Assembly (NCBI RefSeq): GCF_000237925.1 | Contig: NC_031500.1 | Location: forward strand, 558,001 to 622,000 | DNA length: 64,000 nt | Source of the DNA: Schistosoma mansoni | Taxonomy: Eukaryota > Platyhelminthes > Trematoda > Strigeidida > Schistosomatidae | Direction of reading: 5' to 3' | Shown: one piece after another, positions 52,613 to 63,600 of the stretch | Numbering within the stretch: the first letter of the stretch is position 1 | Layout of the letters: the number at the start of each line of letters is the position of its first letter | Made by a program: the position numbers and the translations under genes | The notes under the pieces: generated by a model | Told to the model about the DNA's origin: nothing | Database searches by the model: none | The model's input: the letters and a program-made list of their open reading frames with translations, nothing else

Positions 52613-55600
52613 GATCACTCCCCCCCCCTAGTGAGGTAGTGATGCCCCTAAGACGTGACCAGCCAGAAGTTTAAACCCAACGAGTTTGTCGTTGGTAAAC
52701 ACTCTTCTGATAGCTTGCTTCGTTTAGCAGCGTCTGGTCGTCTTTTCTTAAACTATGGGACCAAAATGTACAACATAGCAATAAAGAAATATAGTATAAT
52801 GAAAATTTCGGTTCCTTGCGAAGCTTCGTAGTTCTTTTCCAGCCGTCCTGGAGAAGAGGAAAAATAAGACGTGTGAGTGCATGTCGAAAATACACTCGTA
52901 CTTGCGTAAGGACACAAGATGAGCGGGAAAAAAAACTAATGCACTTGCGACAGCGTAAAAGCGATAGGAAAAAAAATGGTTTTTTTTGGGTTTTTTATAT
53001 ATAAGAAAAAAATATATATATACGCTCAAAAAAATAAAAATGTTTTTTTTTTGTTTTGTTTTTTATATAAATAAAAAAATGAGCATATTAAAAAAAATTT
53101 TTTATAATAAACTATGAAAGGGTAATTCAAGATAAAGCTTATGTCCTACGTGCAATATTCGTTAAGATGTTCTGGAAATCTTACTCGTCTTCCAGAACGC
53201 GTTGTTTTAGGTTTATCTATCGACGTTGACGAAGTATCAAGTTGTGTGTCGGCTGTCGTGTAGGGTACTGCGAGTGTAGGAGCCGTGTCGTACGATTGTA
53301 CCGAAGGAAATTCGACGTAGCTAGGGTTTCCTTCTAGGTACGCTGCTTTGAGTCGATCGATACTGATGCTATCTTTCGTACCGTTCTTATCGACTACATA
53401 GTACTTAGGTTCGCGTTGAAGAACTTTGAAGGGTCCTTCGTAAGCTGATTCGAGAGGTCGTCGATGTGAGTCTCGACGAACGAAGACGTGTGTACTATGT
53501 CGTAAGTCAGGTTGAACGAAAACATCAGTTGATTGAGGTCGAGTGTGAGCAGGTTTAACTGAACGCATAGCGTTTGTAAGCCTACTCGTGTAAGAGTTTA
53601 GATCCATGTTCAATGAAGAAGCTGAAGGATCTACGAATTCTCCCGGAAGTCGGAGTGTCGTTCCGTAAACGAGTTGAGATGCCGTGTATCCAATGTCAGC
53701 TTTCACTGCATTGCGGATACCTAGTAAGACGAGTGGAAGGGCGTCTGTCCACCGTGAAACGTTTGAAGCTGATAATGAAGCTTTTAGTTGTCAATGTAAA
53801 CGTTCTACCAACCCGTTTGCTTGTGGGTGGTAGGCGGTCGTTCGGAAGCGCGTGATTCCCAAAAGTGAGGTCAGACAACGGAAAAGTCCAGATTCGAACT
53901 GGCGTCCGCGGTCTGTAGTGATGGTTGAAGGACAGCCGAAATTTGCTACCCATCGTTCGACGAAAGCGCGAGCCACTGTTTCAGCAGTAATGTCCTTAAT
54001 CGGTACTGCTTCTGGCCATCGAGTAAAACGGTCTACGCATGTTAGGAGATATGAGTATCCGTTTGAGTCAGGTAAGGGTCCTACCAAATCTAGATGGACG
54101 TGGTCGAAACGAGCGTCAGGGATTTTGAAAGAGCCTAAGGGACATTTGTTGTGTCTTATGACCTTAGATTTGTGGCAGCTTACACAGGAGCGTGCCCACT
54201 TCCTCACGCCTTTATTCATACCAGGCCAACAAAAGCGTTCGGCTATAAGTTTGACTGTTGCACGAGCACCTGGATGAAAAAGATTGTGCAATGTATTGAA
54301 GACGCTGCGTCGATAATGTTTTGGTACTATTGGACGATCTCTACCTGTAGATGTGTCACAGAGTAAGGTCTCCTTACCTGTTCCCATCTGCTTAATACTT
54401 AGTTTAAGAGTTGTAGAGGATAACTCATGCTGAAGATCAATGTCTTCTTTTTGAAGCTGAGCGAGTTTAAGAAGGTCGATTCCTTGGAAACTGTTCAAGG
54501 AACTTATTCGAGACAAGGCGTCTGCGACTACATTGTTAGCTCCAGAACTGTGTTGTGTGTCTGAAGTAAACTGCGAAATGTAGTCGAGTTGTCGAGACTC
54601 TCGCGGTGAGTACTTGTCTGAAGATGAACTTAAAGAGAAGGTAAGAGGTTTGTGATCGGTAAAAAGCGTGAATTCTCTCCCTTCGATGGAATGTTGGAAA
54701 TGCCGTACAGCACAATACATAGCTAGGAGTTCCCTACCGAAAGTGCTGTACCTAGATTCCGCGTCTAGCAACCGTCTCGAGAAAAATCCTAAAGGTTGCC
54801 AAGAGTTGTTAACCCATTGTTGTAAGACTCCTCCGATTGCTGAGTCGGATGCGTCTACGGCGATACTAATGGGCTCTTGAGTGTCCTGATGAGCAAGCAG
54901 GGTTGCCTTAGCGATGTGTTCGTTAACTGTGGAGAATGCTTTACGGGCTGTGTCCTCTAAACTAATTGATTTCGCATTTCCACGAAGCTGACCGGTTAAC
55001 GGTTTCATAAGAGATGCGCATTTGGGTATGAACCGTCTATAGAAACTTACAAGTCCGTTGAAAGTTCTCAACTGCTTAATCGTCATCGGTTCCGGGTAAT
55101 CCAGAACGGCCGCCACTTCGCTTCCAAGGGGTCGGATGCCTTGAGCATCAATGGTGTGTCCCAAGAAGTCTAAAGAGTTTGTTCCGACTTGGCATTTCTG
55201 AATGTTGACAGTAATGCCATGTCTTTGGAGTCGATCGAAAACAATGTCCAGATGCTGAAGATGTGATTCTCTGTCCGGACTTGCTATGAGGCAGTCATCA
55301 ACATACGCATGTACGAAGTTGAGACCTCGGAAGACGTCGTCTATAAACCTTTGGAAGGTTTGAGCCGCATTTCTTAAACCAAAAGGCATTCGCAAGAATC
55401 CGTAAAGACCGAAAGGAGTGATGATGGCGGTTTTAGGAATGTCGTCGGTTGCCATCGGTATTTGGTTATAAGCCTTAACTAAGTCGATTTTCGAAAAGAG
55501 AGTTGTACCTTTCAATGTAGCTGTCAAATCGTGAATATGAGGCAGCAGGTAACGATCGGGAATGGTTTTTGCATTCAGACGCCGATAATCACCAGTTGGC

Positions 55601-57292
55601 CGCCAATCATTGCTGTCCTTTTTAGGGACCATGTGCAATGGGGATGACCATGGACTATTCGATGGTCGAATTATCCCTAAGTCTATCATATGGTCGAATC
55701 CGTTTTTGGCTAACCTAAGCTTCTCGGGAGCGAGTCGACGGGCTTTCGAGAATACAGGTGGTCCTGTAGTCGAGATGCGATGTGTAACATTGCTGGTTAC
55801 ACAAGGCAATTTCGATTGCGATTGGTATATCCCGGGGTATTTGTCGAGTACTGATTAGTACAAGGGGTCTATGGTGTGCATAATCGTGACTGGGGATAAC
55901 CTGCAACCAGAACAAGGAGTTACGCAAACAGATAACTTAGTGTTTCCGTCTATTAACCTTCATGAGCGTGTGTCGATGAGTAGATTGTGGTATTGTAACA
56001 GATCTATACCAATGATTGGCATAGAGACATCTGCAACCACGAAAATCCAGTGTATGGGTTTGCGTAAACCCACGTTAAGGTAGACGTACCTTTTACCGTA
56101 AGTAGCGATCGGCTTTCCGTTTGCCGCCTGTAAACTTAAAACAGACTCGCGAAGTCTGTCGTCGGGATTTGCTGGAAGGACGCTAACTTCTGCGCCAGTG
56201 TCGACGAGGTAGCGAACTTTCGTAGTCACATCCGTGACATATAAGAGGCGGCTGTGTTCGCCGGCTACGGTTGCCGTTAACGCGTGTCGGCTGGGAAGTT
56301 TCCCGAAATCTTATTCGTGTCAGTCGCCTTAGACTTCGGGTAATTACAGGGCTTCCTGCATTTTCTAGAGGATTTACCGTACTGGTTGTGATACCAGCAC
56401 CAGTCGGGGTTGTCTGTCTCTCGACCACGAAAGACAGATCTCTTACGTGAAACGCTCCCACGTGAGGATTTTGACCGACTACGGTCATTACGAAACCTAA
56501 GATAGCGTGTCAGTGTATGACATAGTTCGGTAATGTCATTCGGGGTCGTTTGAGGTTTTTCTATGACGGAAAAGACCTCGGCCTTAGAAGATTTAGTGAT
56601 TTCTAAGATTCGGTCGGTAGATGCAGCCAGCTCATCTTTGGCGTTGTTTTGAAATGAGACGAGCACTGCCTGCACCTGATGAGGAAGTTTAGACAAGAAA
56701 AGTTGTCTGAATAGGCCATCATCGAAAGTTCGTTGGCCGATAACCTCTCTCATTCTTAGCAACATGTCTGTCGCAGAACCATGTTGCAAGTCGATGTTAT
56801 GGAGGAGTTGGTCTAACCGTTGTCGGTCGGTTAGGTCTCCACGTTTGAGAATCGAACATTTGAGAGTTTCGTAAGGTTCGGGAACATCACTAGTAAACAT
56901 ACTAGGTGTTACGTACCTGTTAAACTGGCGCGGTAACGCCTTAACTACCGCGAGGAAACGTGTGCGCGAGTCCGTGATTCCGTGCATGTAAAAATCAGCT
57001 TCTGCGTAGCAGAACCAGGACTCGATATTGTCGGGCCAAAATGGCGTTAACTGAATCGAAATAGGGGGAATAGACTTTAACTTAAAAACCTTGGGTGAGT
57101 GTTCCGTCATAGTAATATAGATGACGAAAAATGTCTAATTAAAATATATCCGGAAAAAAAATTCGCGAAAAAAAACAGTATATCACAATATATAAAATTC
57201 AAATAAAGAATAACAATGAATAATAATATTCCAAAATGGAACAAACTCACAGTATATTGGCTTGGTGTACCAGATCACGTCGGGCTCACCAA

Positions 57293-57618
57293 TGAGGATA
57301 CAACGGATATTCTAGTTTTACAACTAGCAACCAGTAGTATCTTCTATAATCGATCGTTCCCAGTCGAATAGAAACCAGAAGTCAGACGAGGAGAGACAGG
57401 AAAGATATATTTGATTCGTTACCAATATATCGAGAGACTTCGTTCTTAACTGGATATTGTAACGTAGGAGCTATGTCCCACGCCGTGTTACAACGTGATC
57501 TGGTACGGATGCATGACCGAAAGCCTTCAGCTAAACAAGTCCACTTAAACAACGTGGTCAGCATCCAATGTCGAACACTTAGAAAGCTATTGATTTTGGG
57601 GAATTATTTACAGCTACA
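57293..57618 (-). repeat. G6 5' LTR
   Basis: 326 bp. On the minus strand it starts TGTAGCTGTAAATAATTCC and is followed directly by the tRNA-Trp-type primer site. Confidence 0.92.
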
Positions 57619-57986
57619 ACATGTTAGCCAGTCGAGTAATGTGTTCTTCATCTAAATTCAGTTGAAGTATAGTGGATTAGTCACTGACCGGGTGTTTAGT
57701 CGAATGTATGTCAAGCGTGTACGTGATAGTATCGTTGGATTATTCTTTCCAGGAAATCAGACTTCTCATTGTGGTTATTAAGAACCTATTATTCCGTTTT
57801 TTTGTCACCTCATTGTTTTCTAATCCTGTATTGTTACCATTTTTGTTTTAGAATTGCTCACCAGCCGTTTCTTCTGTAATTTAGCCAAATTTCATAACCA
57901 GGATCAAGAGCATCAATCTTGCTTTCTCTTCTGTTACAAAAATGGTTCAAGTATTTTGCTGAAAAAAATTCATATCCATTTTATAG

Positions 57987-58382
57987 GTATCACAAATTGA
58001 AGCTTATCGCTCATTGAAGGATAAAGCTGAAAGTTTTAACTTACTTTGTATCGTGGAGTCTATAATTGGTGGTCTTATTCTAGAACAACCTAAAAATCCT
58101 ATTGAATATATTAAAAATCGTCTAATTGACACAAAACATATTCAAGAGAATGGTAAAATACACAATGAATTATATACTTGGCTACATCATCCATTATTAG
58201 ATTCATCTAAATCTCTTACAAATGATGAACATCATCAATTCCTTAAAAGTTGTTTCTATCATCGTATTAAATGTTTACAAGGGGATAAATTACCTCTTGA
58301 ACATACATCTGAAAATGAATCTAACAATACTGAAATTACAAATCCATTATTCTCATTAACAGAGCTTTATTTAAATCCATAA
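57987..58382 (+). CDS. Terminal exon of an unrecognised host gene
   Basis: Opens after the acceptor TTTTATAG (AG at 57985-57986) and runs 131 codons to TAA at 58380, with a poly(A) signal 130 bp on. Codon use is AT-rich and protein-like, unlike the flanking repeats. The translation begins VSQIEAYRSLKDKAESFNLL; the part LILEQPKNPIEYIKNRL resembles the short helical QP-x-x-PI motif of Dpy-30/RII-alpha-like dimerisation domains found in several ciliary and kinase-anchoring proteins. The second half (LHHPLLDSS, HHQFLKSCFYHRIKC) is not recognised. Earlier exons must lie upstream; the young gypsy element at 52-57.6 kb is probably in the preceding intron or flank. The function is open. Confidence 0.65.
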   Translation, partial: VSQIEAYRSLKDKAESFNLLCIVESIIGGLILEQPKNPIEYIKNRLIDTKHIQENGKIHNELYTWLHHPLLDSSKSLTNDEHHQFLKSCFYHRIKCLQGDKLPLEHTSENESNNTEITNPLFSLTELYLNP

Positions 58383-58513
58383 GGTGATTTCATTCATTAT
58401 ATTACTATACTGCAAGATTACTACTAGAACCCTTTTTAAGTTTCTTTTATGTCTTATGATAAATGTTGTTAGTAAATCATTAGTTGTATAGCACTGTTAT
58501 AATTGTTTTTGAT

Positions 58514-58519
58514 AATAAA
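58514..58519 (+). promoter_or_regulatory. Poly(A) signal AATAAA
   Basis: AATAAA 132 bp after the stop of the exon ending at 58382; the first such hexamer downstream. Confidence 0.55.
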
Positions 58520-58721
58520 CGACCCAGCTACTCCTATTGCTTAGTATTCTTATACAATGACACTCGACAAGACCCCCAAAAAATCAGAATACGTTGAACA
58601 GGAACGAAGTTGTTTTCAGAATAACAAGGGTAGGTGAACAACAATCACTGGTTTGAATAACGTTCATATATATTCAAAGTATATGCATAAGAAGCTTTTA
58701 GATGCTTCTCTAATATTTTCA

Positions 58722-59095
58722 TAGTTGAAATCTTGAGTCAATTAAAGCTAGACCACTATGGAAAACCTGGAAGCAATGGACGGCCATTTCGTCCTATTTT
58801 GGGACTCCTCAGAAGTGCTCATCCACGACCTCGCCTCGTGAGATTCAAACCCAGGACCTACCAGTCTCGCGTCAGAGAACTTAACCGATAGGCCACTGAG
58901 CTGGCCGGCATCCAACGGTGTTAATGTCTAACTTTAACTGATCCATGATTTTGAGCAACCGTTCACCAATTGTCTTCAGTGAGTTGATATCTCTACAACA
59001 GACTTGGTTGAACTCCACTGGTCACTGCTTCCCACTAGAACTCAAGGAAATATCTCTAATAATCTGCCAGAGCTGTTTGGTTTAGAATTAGTCAA
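58722..59095 (-). mobile_element. Repeat C copy 1: tRNA-like SINE with hammerhead
   Basis: Nearly identical to 63636-64000. On the minus strand it has an A box (TGGCCTATCGG, 58895-58885), a B box (GGTTTGAATCT, 58851-58841), then a hammerhead motif (58820-58771). The copy lacks the family's AACCCCTTCTGAT end seen at 27714 and 63601. Confidence 0.7.
58771..58820 (-). ncRNA. Hammerhead ribozyme motif in repeat C copy 1
   Basis: Core CTGAGGA, stem II GTCC/GGAC closing CAAAATA, second strand GAAA, tiny stem III and cleavage triplet GTC are all present. Stem I is interrupted by mismatches next to the core, so activity would be weak. Organisation matches the Sm-alpha ribozyme. Confidence 0.7.
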
Positions 59096-59613
59096 TCAGC
59101 GTGCGTCGTCACGATCATGAGCATAACGTGCCTTAATCCGGTTTATTTCCCGCTAACAAGCACCATGTAATTTAGTATTTAGTTTCTTAAATATACACTT
59201 CATGTTTGTAATACTTTCATGATCTTTTGGTGTCTTCATGTCTTCACTGAAATACATAATGTTGAATACGAGAATCATCATTTATTGGGACAATATAAAC
59301 ATCTAATCACTAGTTTATTTCGTAGTAACCAGAGAGTAGAAGTTTCCATGACTACATTTTACTAAGATCTCTGTCGGTTTAACGATGATAGAATAAAATC
59401 TGAAACGGATTGAAAATGAAAAAATGTCATGTTAAACAATCAAATTTATTAATAAGGCGTTTGATTACAGAGCTTGAAAAACCTGAATAAATGTAGTGTC
59501 AAGGAGAAAAATACAAATATTGTGAAGGATATTTGTTTTAGCAGAACAGACATTGTGAATTGTAGGCCAATGTACCCAAACATAATATGTTTTTCAAACT
59601 CCCATTGAAGATG
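59096..59613. other. Intergenic, no gene seen
   Basis: AT-rich; nothing recognised. Confidence 0.5.
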
Positions 59614-59998
59614 ATCACAATTGATTGATCAATGGGTGGTGATCAATGTCATGCGTTTCAAGTCCGTCTTAGTGCTGATCGAATGCTATCGATCAAGTTG
59701 CAATGTGGCCACTAGTCTAGGTGACTCGAAATTGCGTGCACTATGTTGAAATGAGATGATGGCTGGAAGTGGTCAACAGGAAACCCTGTACCCGAGTTTC
59801 GTGCTACTTGGCACTCGTCAGCAAGGTGTACCTGTCAGCTTGAGGGAACTGGTGCTCCATGATGGGTTCGATCCCGTGTCACCCAGCTTCACGGTCAGAG
59901 ACGTTACCACTGAGCTATTCGGTCCGCAACCGACCTCTTGTATGACTGAGATGTAATCACAATTAATTGATCACTGAGTGGTGATCAACGTCATGCGT
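59614..59998 (-). mobile_element. Repeat F: hammerhead-bearing repeat with 43-bp direct ends
   Basis: A 43-bp sequence (59614-59656) recurs directly at 59956-59998 with a few mismatches, giving a unit of 342 bp. Between them, on the minus strand, is a near-perfect A box (TAGCTCAGTGG, 59917-59907), a B box (GGATCGAACCC, 59874-59864) and then a complete hammerhead (59828-59783). The layout is that of a pol III SINE/satellite unit of Sm-alpha type, present here as one unit plus the start of the next. Confidence 0.75.
59783..59828 (-). ncRNA. Intact-looking hammerhead ribozyme in repeat F
   Basis: Minus strand: stem I ACCTTG/CAGGGT (6 bp with one G-T), core CTGACGA, stem II GTGC/GCAC with loop CAAGTA, second strand GAAA, short stem III (AC/GT), cleavage triplet GTA. 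Every core position fits the hammerhead consensus, including an allowed A at the cleavage site. Confidence 0.75.
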
Positions 59999-60984
59999 GT
60001 AATGAATGAACGTCAACTAAAAGACAGAATCGCATTGATCCAACTGCTAGCTTATTAATCACATATGTAACGAAATGAGTACCCAGAGATTTAACCTGGA
60101 CAAGAGATTTCCTTTAGTTACTTCTAGTTATATCTACCGATTCACTTTTACTTACAACAGAATGAACGTTGGGAGAGTGGAAAGAGTGATATCCAGATAA
60201 ATCTTGGAATACATGATGAAAAATTTTATCTTGAACAGCTTTAAGCTACATGACAACACTAATAGGGAGACATTTATTGAACACTGATCACTGAGTTATT
60301 TGTGATACTTCCTTCCGAGTGATAAATAAACAAACTCATATCAGAATTCTATGTTACTCAGAAGCACTCTCTATGTGTCGTTTCAAACTCAAATTATGTG
60401 TATGCTACTTATATCAACAGACATAAATATACTAGCGTTTGTAACATTATACTACCATATTACGGTAATATGACCGATGATTAAGATTATATGACTGTTA
60501 GATTAGATACTTGATTGGTGCATTAAACACAGACTAGGATCATATTATAACAGATACATGATCCACGATCAAAAATAGCTAACTAGATGGTAAGGTTTAG
60601 GTAACACTTTATTCAAACAATGTATACTAAACGAATACATAGTTGAAATCAATCAGAGAAAAGAAATCACATAGGAGACAACCAATAAGTTAAGTATTTA
60701 TTAGTCCACTTTCAGTGGCAAATCACAATTTGCTTTTACTAGCCAAATATCAGAAAGTTCTTCATGTTTAAGGGGGTTGTGAAAACTTTTGAATCTTATA
60801 GTTCACATCATAGATTGAAACTGTAATGTGTGAGCAATGAAAAATGAGAAAAAAGACAAACCAAAAATGCGCTGAATGCTTTTTCATATTCAATGATTTT
60901 ATATGCATTTGCAGTATATTATTTTTACATGATTTTTAAGGACTACTTTTAATTTGTAAGTAGCATAAATATATATTTCAAAAT
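59999..60984. other. Intergenic, no gene seen
   Basis: AT-rich; no ORF or repeat recognised. Confidence 0.5.
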
Positions 60985-61155
60985 AAACGTAAATGGATAG
61001 CGCGATGGCGTTTAAAGCGAACAGCACTAGGTTCGAATCTCAGAGTGAACATCAACTCGGAGATACAGGCAAATCCAGCTGACGAGTCTCAAATAAGACG
61101 AAACGCGCGTCGTAGATTCCACTTCTAGCCACTGTCCATCTTTGTTTATATTTCA
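60985..61155 (+). mobile_element. Sm-alpha SINE copy
   Basis: A box region (TGGATAGCGCGATGGCG), B box (GGTTCGAATCTC) and a hammerhead at 61073-61122 with perfect core (CTGACGA, GAAA) and stem II (GTCT/AGAC). Stem I next to the cleavage site is mismatched (CCAG against GTAG), so activity is doubtful. The 5' inverted arm is lost compared with the copy at 27384. Confidence 0.75.
61073..61122 (+). ncRNA. Sm-alpha hammerhead motif, core conserved
   Basis: CTGACGA, stem II GTCT/AGAC around CAAATA, GAAA, stem III from ACGCGCGT and cleavage triplet GTC. Only stem I is damaged. Confidence 0.65.
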
Positions 61156-61559
61156 GAATGTTTTCAAATCATTTCTTACCAGTCATTAGTTTATTTGAAC
61201 TTGAAACTAGTTTCAATTTGATCAAATTCCCAATAACTGATAAGAATATCATCAACATTCAATAAGTTTGTTAAGCAGACCACCTTGATCAGTTTTTTGA
61301 CGCATGAATACTATGTTTTCTTCCTCTATGTCCGGCTGAGCTACACTGATACGTTCATAGTAGATTGTTCCGTATAACTTTAGTTAGAGAAATCTGTTTA
61401 ACTGTGGTAAATAATAATCCGTATGGGTTTATTGTCTTCTTTGACTTAAATAATCAATCATAATTAATGACCCGATGGCTTGTTTTTATAGCTAACATTT
61501 GAATGGTCCTTTAGAAGATTGATGTTTTTCATTTTGACTCAACATGACTTATGATGGAG
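61156..61559. other. Intergenic, no gene seen
   Basis: Nothing recognised between the Sm-alpha copy and the LINE. Confidence 0.5.
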
Positions 61560-62245
61560 TAATCAGTCAGTCAGTCAGCTACAAAGTAGGACCAGGAACA
61601 TATATGCATCAGTCCAAGTTGCCATACCTCATTAGCACAACAAGATGAACACCGAATTCATAGTAGTTAATTTAGTGGTGGTAATATATAAAAGAAAGGC
61701 TGTATATAAGCATATAGCCAAGAAGAAAGACAGATATGAAGCAATTTTAATCTAACGGTTTAAGGGAAGATAAAGAGTGTATGCACCTGCGCCATTGTGA
61801 TCGATTCTGAGACATGTCACAGCACATAGTCTCCAATCATTGATTATAATAGTCACACGGACCCTAACCAATTAGTCTCCATCTACCAACATGGCTCAGA
61901 TTAGAAGTTAGTGACTTCAAACACTGATGCAACGTTTTGGTTTGGCCACCCCTAACTCTCTTCCAACCATCCTCAATACTAGTCAGCATTGCGCGTTGTG
62001 GTAATCAGTGTTCATACAAACGTAACACGTGGCCTAACCATCTCAGTCGATGAAGATTCATCACCTCGTCAACTGATTTACCATCATTCCTTAATACCCT
62101 GTGTCTAACCTTACTATTACTAACCCGGTGATTCCAGCAGATACGAGCAATATTTCTAAGTTATCTTTGGTCAAATCCTAGTAACTTACGAGTATCTTCT
62201 ACTCTTAATGGCCATATTTTACAGCCGTAAAGTTACTTGCAGTTA
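61560..62245 (-). mobile_element. LINE family 2, 3' end, minus strand
   Basis: Starts (as 3' end) with CAGTCAGTCAGTCAG, the reverse complement of the (CTGA)n tail, then the 3' UTR and the C-terminal coding region matching 17650-18300. Same family as the 17-kb copy; many substitutions and stops, 5' truncated. Confidence 0.8.
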
Positions 62246-62339
62246 TAAAATGATTTATACAACGTCAACATTCTGATGGATTATTGGTCAAAATGACTAA
62301 CCAGCGAAATAAAGTTCTTCGTTGAAACAAAAAGTAAAA

Positions 62340-62801
62340 CACCTTAGTAATTTTATAGTTGAATTCATGAGTCAATTGAAGCTAGAACACCATGGAAAAC
62401 TTGGAAGCACTGGACGGCTGTTTCATTCTATTGTGGGACTATCCGGCAGTGCACATCTACGATCCCGCGTCGCGAGATTCAAACCCAGGACCTATCAGTC
62501 TCACGTGTGAACGCTTAACCTCTAGATCACTGAGTTGGTTGACATCCAACGGTGTTAATGTCTAACTTCTACTAATCCACGAAATTGTAGAACCGTCCAC
62601 CATAGTCTTCAGCGAGTCCCTATCTCACAACAGACGTGGCTGAACTCCACTGGTCACTGCTTCTCACTAGAGCTGGATTCGAATCTCACCACCCGAGAGC
62701 GTGTAGGAAGCCATCCACATGTCGACAAACACGCACATTAAGCAGATCAGTTCTTCAGTGGCTAGGTTCCCGTTCTAGTACCGTCGTCCTTCAGAACTGG
62801 C
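62340..62801 (-). mobile_element. Repeat C copy 2, running into an assembly gap
   Basis: Diverged copy of repeat C. It keeps the best stem I of the family's hammerhead (GCACTG/CAGTGC), but the core and stem II are mutated. Sequence beyond about 62600 continues similarity to the other copies and then stops at the gap. Confidence 0.65.
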
Positions 62802-63001
62802 NNNNNNNNNNNNNNNNNNNNNNNNNNNNNNNNNNNNNNNNNNNNNNNNNNNNNNNNNNNNNNNNNNNNNNNNNNNNNNNNNNNNNNNNNNNNNNNNNNN
62901 NNNNNNNNNNNNNNNNNNNNNNNNNNNNNNNNNNNNNNNNNNNNNNNNNNNNNNNNNNNNNNNNNNNNNNNNNNNNNNNNNNNNNNNNNNNNNNNNNNNN
63001 N
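62802..63001. other. Assembly gap (200 N)
   Basis: Exactly 200 Ns, a placeholder length, again next to a repeat C copy. Confidence 0.95.
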
Positions 63002-63162
63002 TGTTGATGATGTTGTTCAGAAGGACGATGACAGATCCACGACCAAACCATCCAGCTCAGAGAACAAAACTGCATCAAAATTATCCATCCTGAGCTACAA
63101 ATTTTCTCCAACATCTCATAACATAGAAGTAAGAAGTCAAATACTGATTGTAATGAGGATGA

Positions 63163-63450
63163 GTATATTTCAGACATGAAATTAGGAAAAGACGTTGGAA
63201 GTGGATAGGACATACATTGAGGTAATCACCAATGTGCATTACAAGGCAATCCCTAACTTGGAATCCGGAAGGGAACTGGAAAAGTGGAAGGCCAAAGAAA
63301 ACATTACTCCGGGAAATAGAAGCAAATATGAAAAGGATGAATGTTAACTGGAACAAACTGGAAAGGATTGCCCAGGACAAAGTTGGAAGGAGAATGCTGG
63401 TGAACGGCCTATGCTCCTCGACGAGGGGTAACAGGCGTAAGTAAGTAAGT
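63163..63450 (+). mobile_element. RTE-like LINE (family 1), 3' end
   Basis: Plus-strand translation [33 protein letters not shown] and [20 protein letters not shown] matches the C-terminus of the LINE at 47173-49862, followed by AGGCGTAAGTAAGTAAGTAA. Truncated to its last ~290 bp, with at least one stop. Confidence 0.85.
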
Positions 63451-63600
63451 AATATTTCAGATATTCATGTGGAGAGCAGACAAATGAAGAAAGAGCAATG
63501 AATACGGATATTGGCAGTTAGCCAAAATATATGAGTACAGAGTAAGTAGATTAACTGTTAGCCAGTTAGAGAATAGAGTAAAGCTATACATATAATTATC

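Larger units (their letters stand above)
52287..57618 (-). mobile_element. Gypsy G6: young, nearly whole CsRn1/Boudicca-like element
   Basis: 5.3-kb Ty3/gypsy element. Identical-length LTRs (326 bp) at both ends, flanked by ACAT (52283-52286 and 57619-57622). The primer site just inside the 5' LTR, TGGTGAGCCCGACGTGATC, fits tRNA-Trp, a CsRn1-clade trait. Reading on the minus strand: gag (about 57.1-56.3 kb), aspartic protease (VDTGAEVSVLP), reverse transcriptase ([13 protein letters not shown]), RNase H ([10 protein letters not shown]), integrase (zinc-binding part, then [17 protein letters not shown] and [13 protein letters not shown]) and the C-terminal RVRFPEHL motif near 53.15 kb. No envelope gene. 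Near the 3' end is a low-complexity A/T tract (52.93-53.11 kb). It has only a few breaks, and the LTRs differ at about one site, so it is very recent. Confidence 0.93.

Noticed and set aside
52930-53110. A/T homopolymer-rich stretch as a possible origin or regulatory island
   Set aside because: It lies in the 3' untranslated part of a gypsy element and shows only low complexity.
59850-59935. Functional tRNA gene on the minus strand
   Set aside because: A and B boxes are good, but there is no complete acceptor stem or anticodon arm, and a hammerhead follows; it is a tRNA-derived promoter of a repeat.
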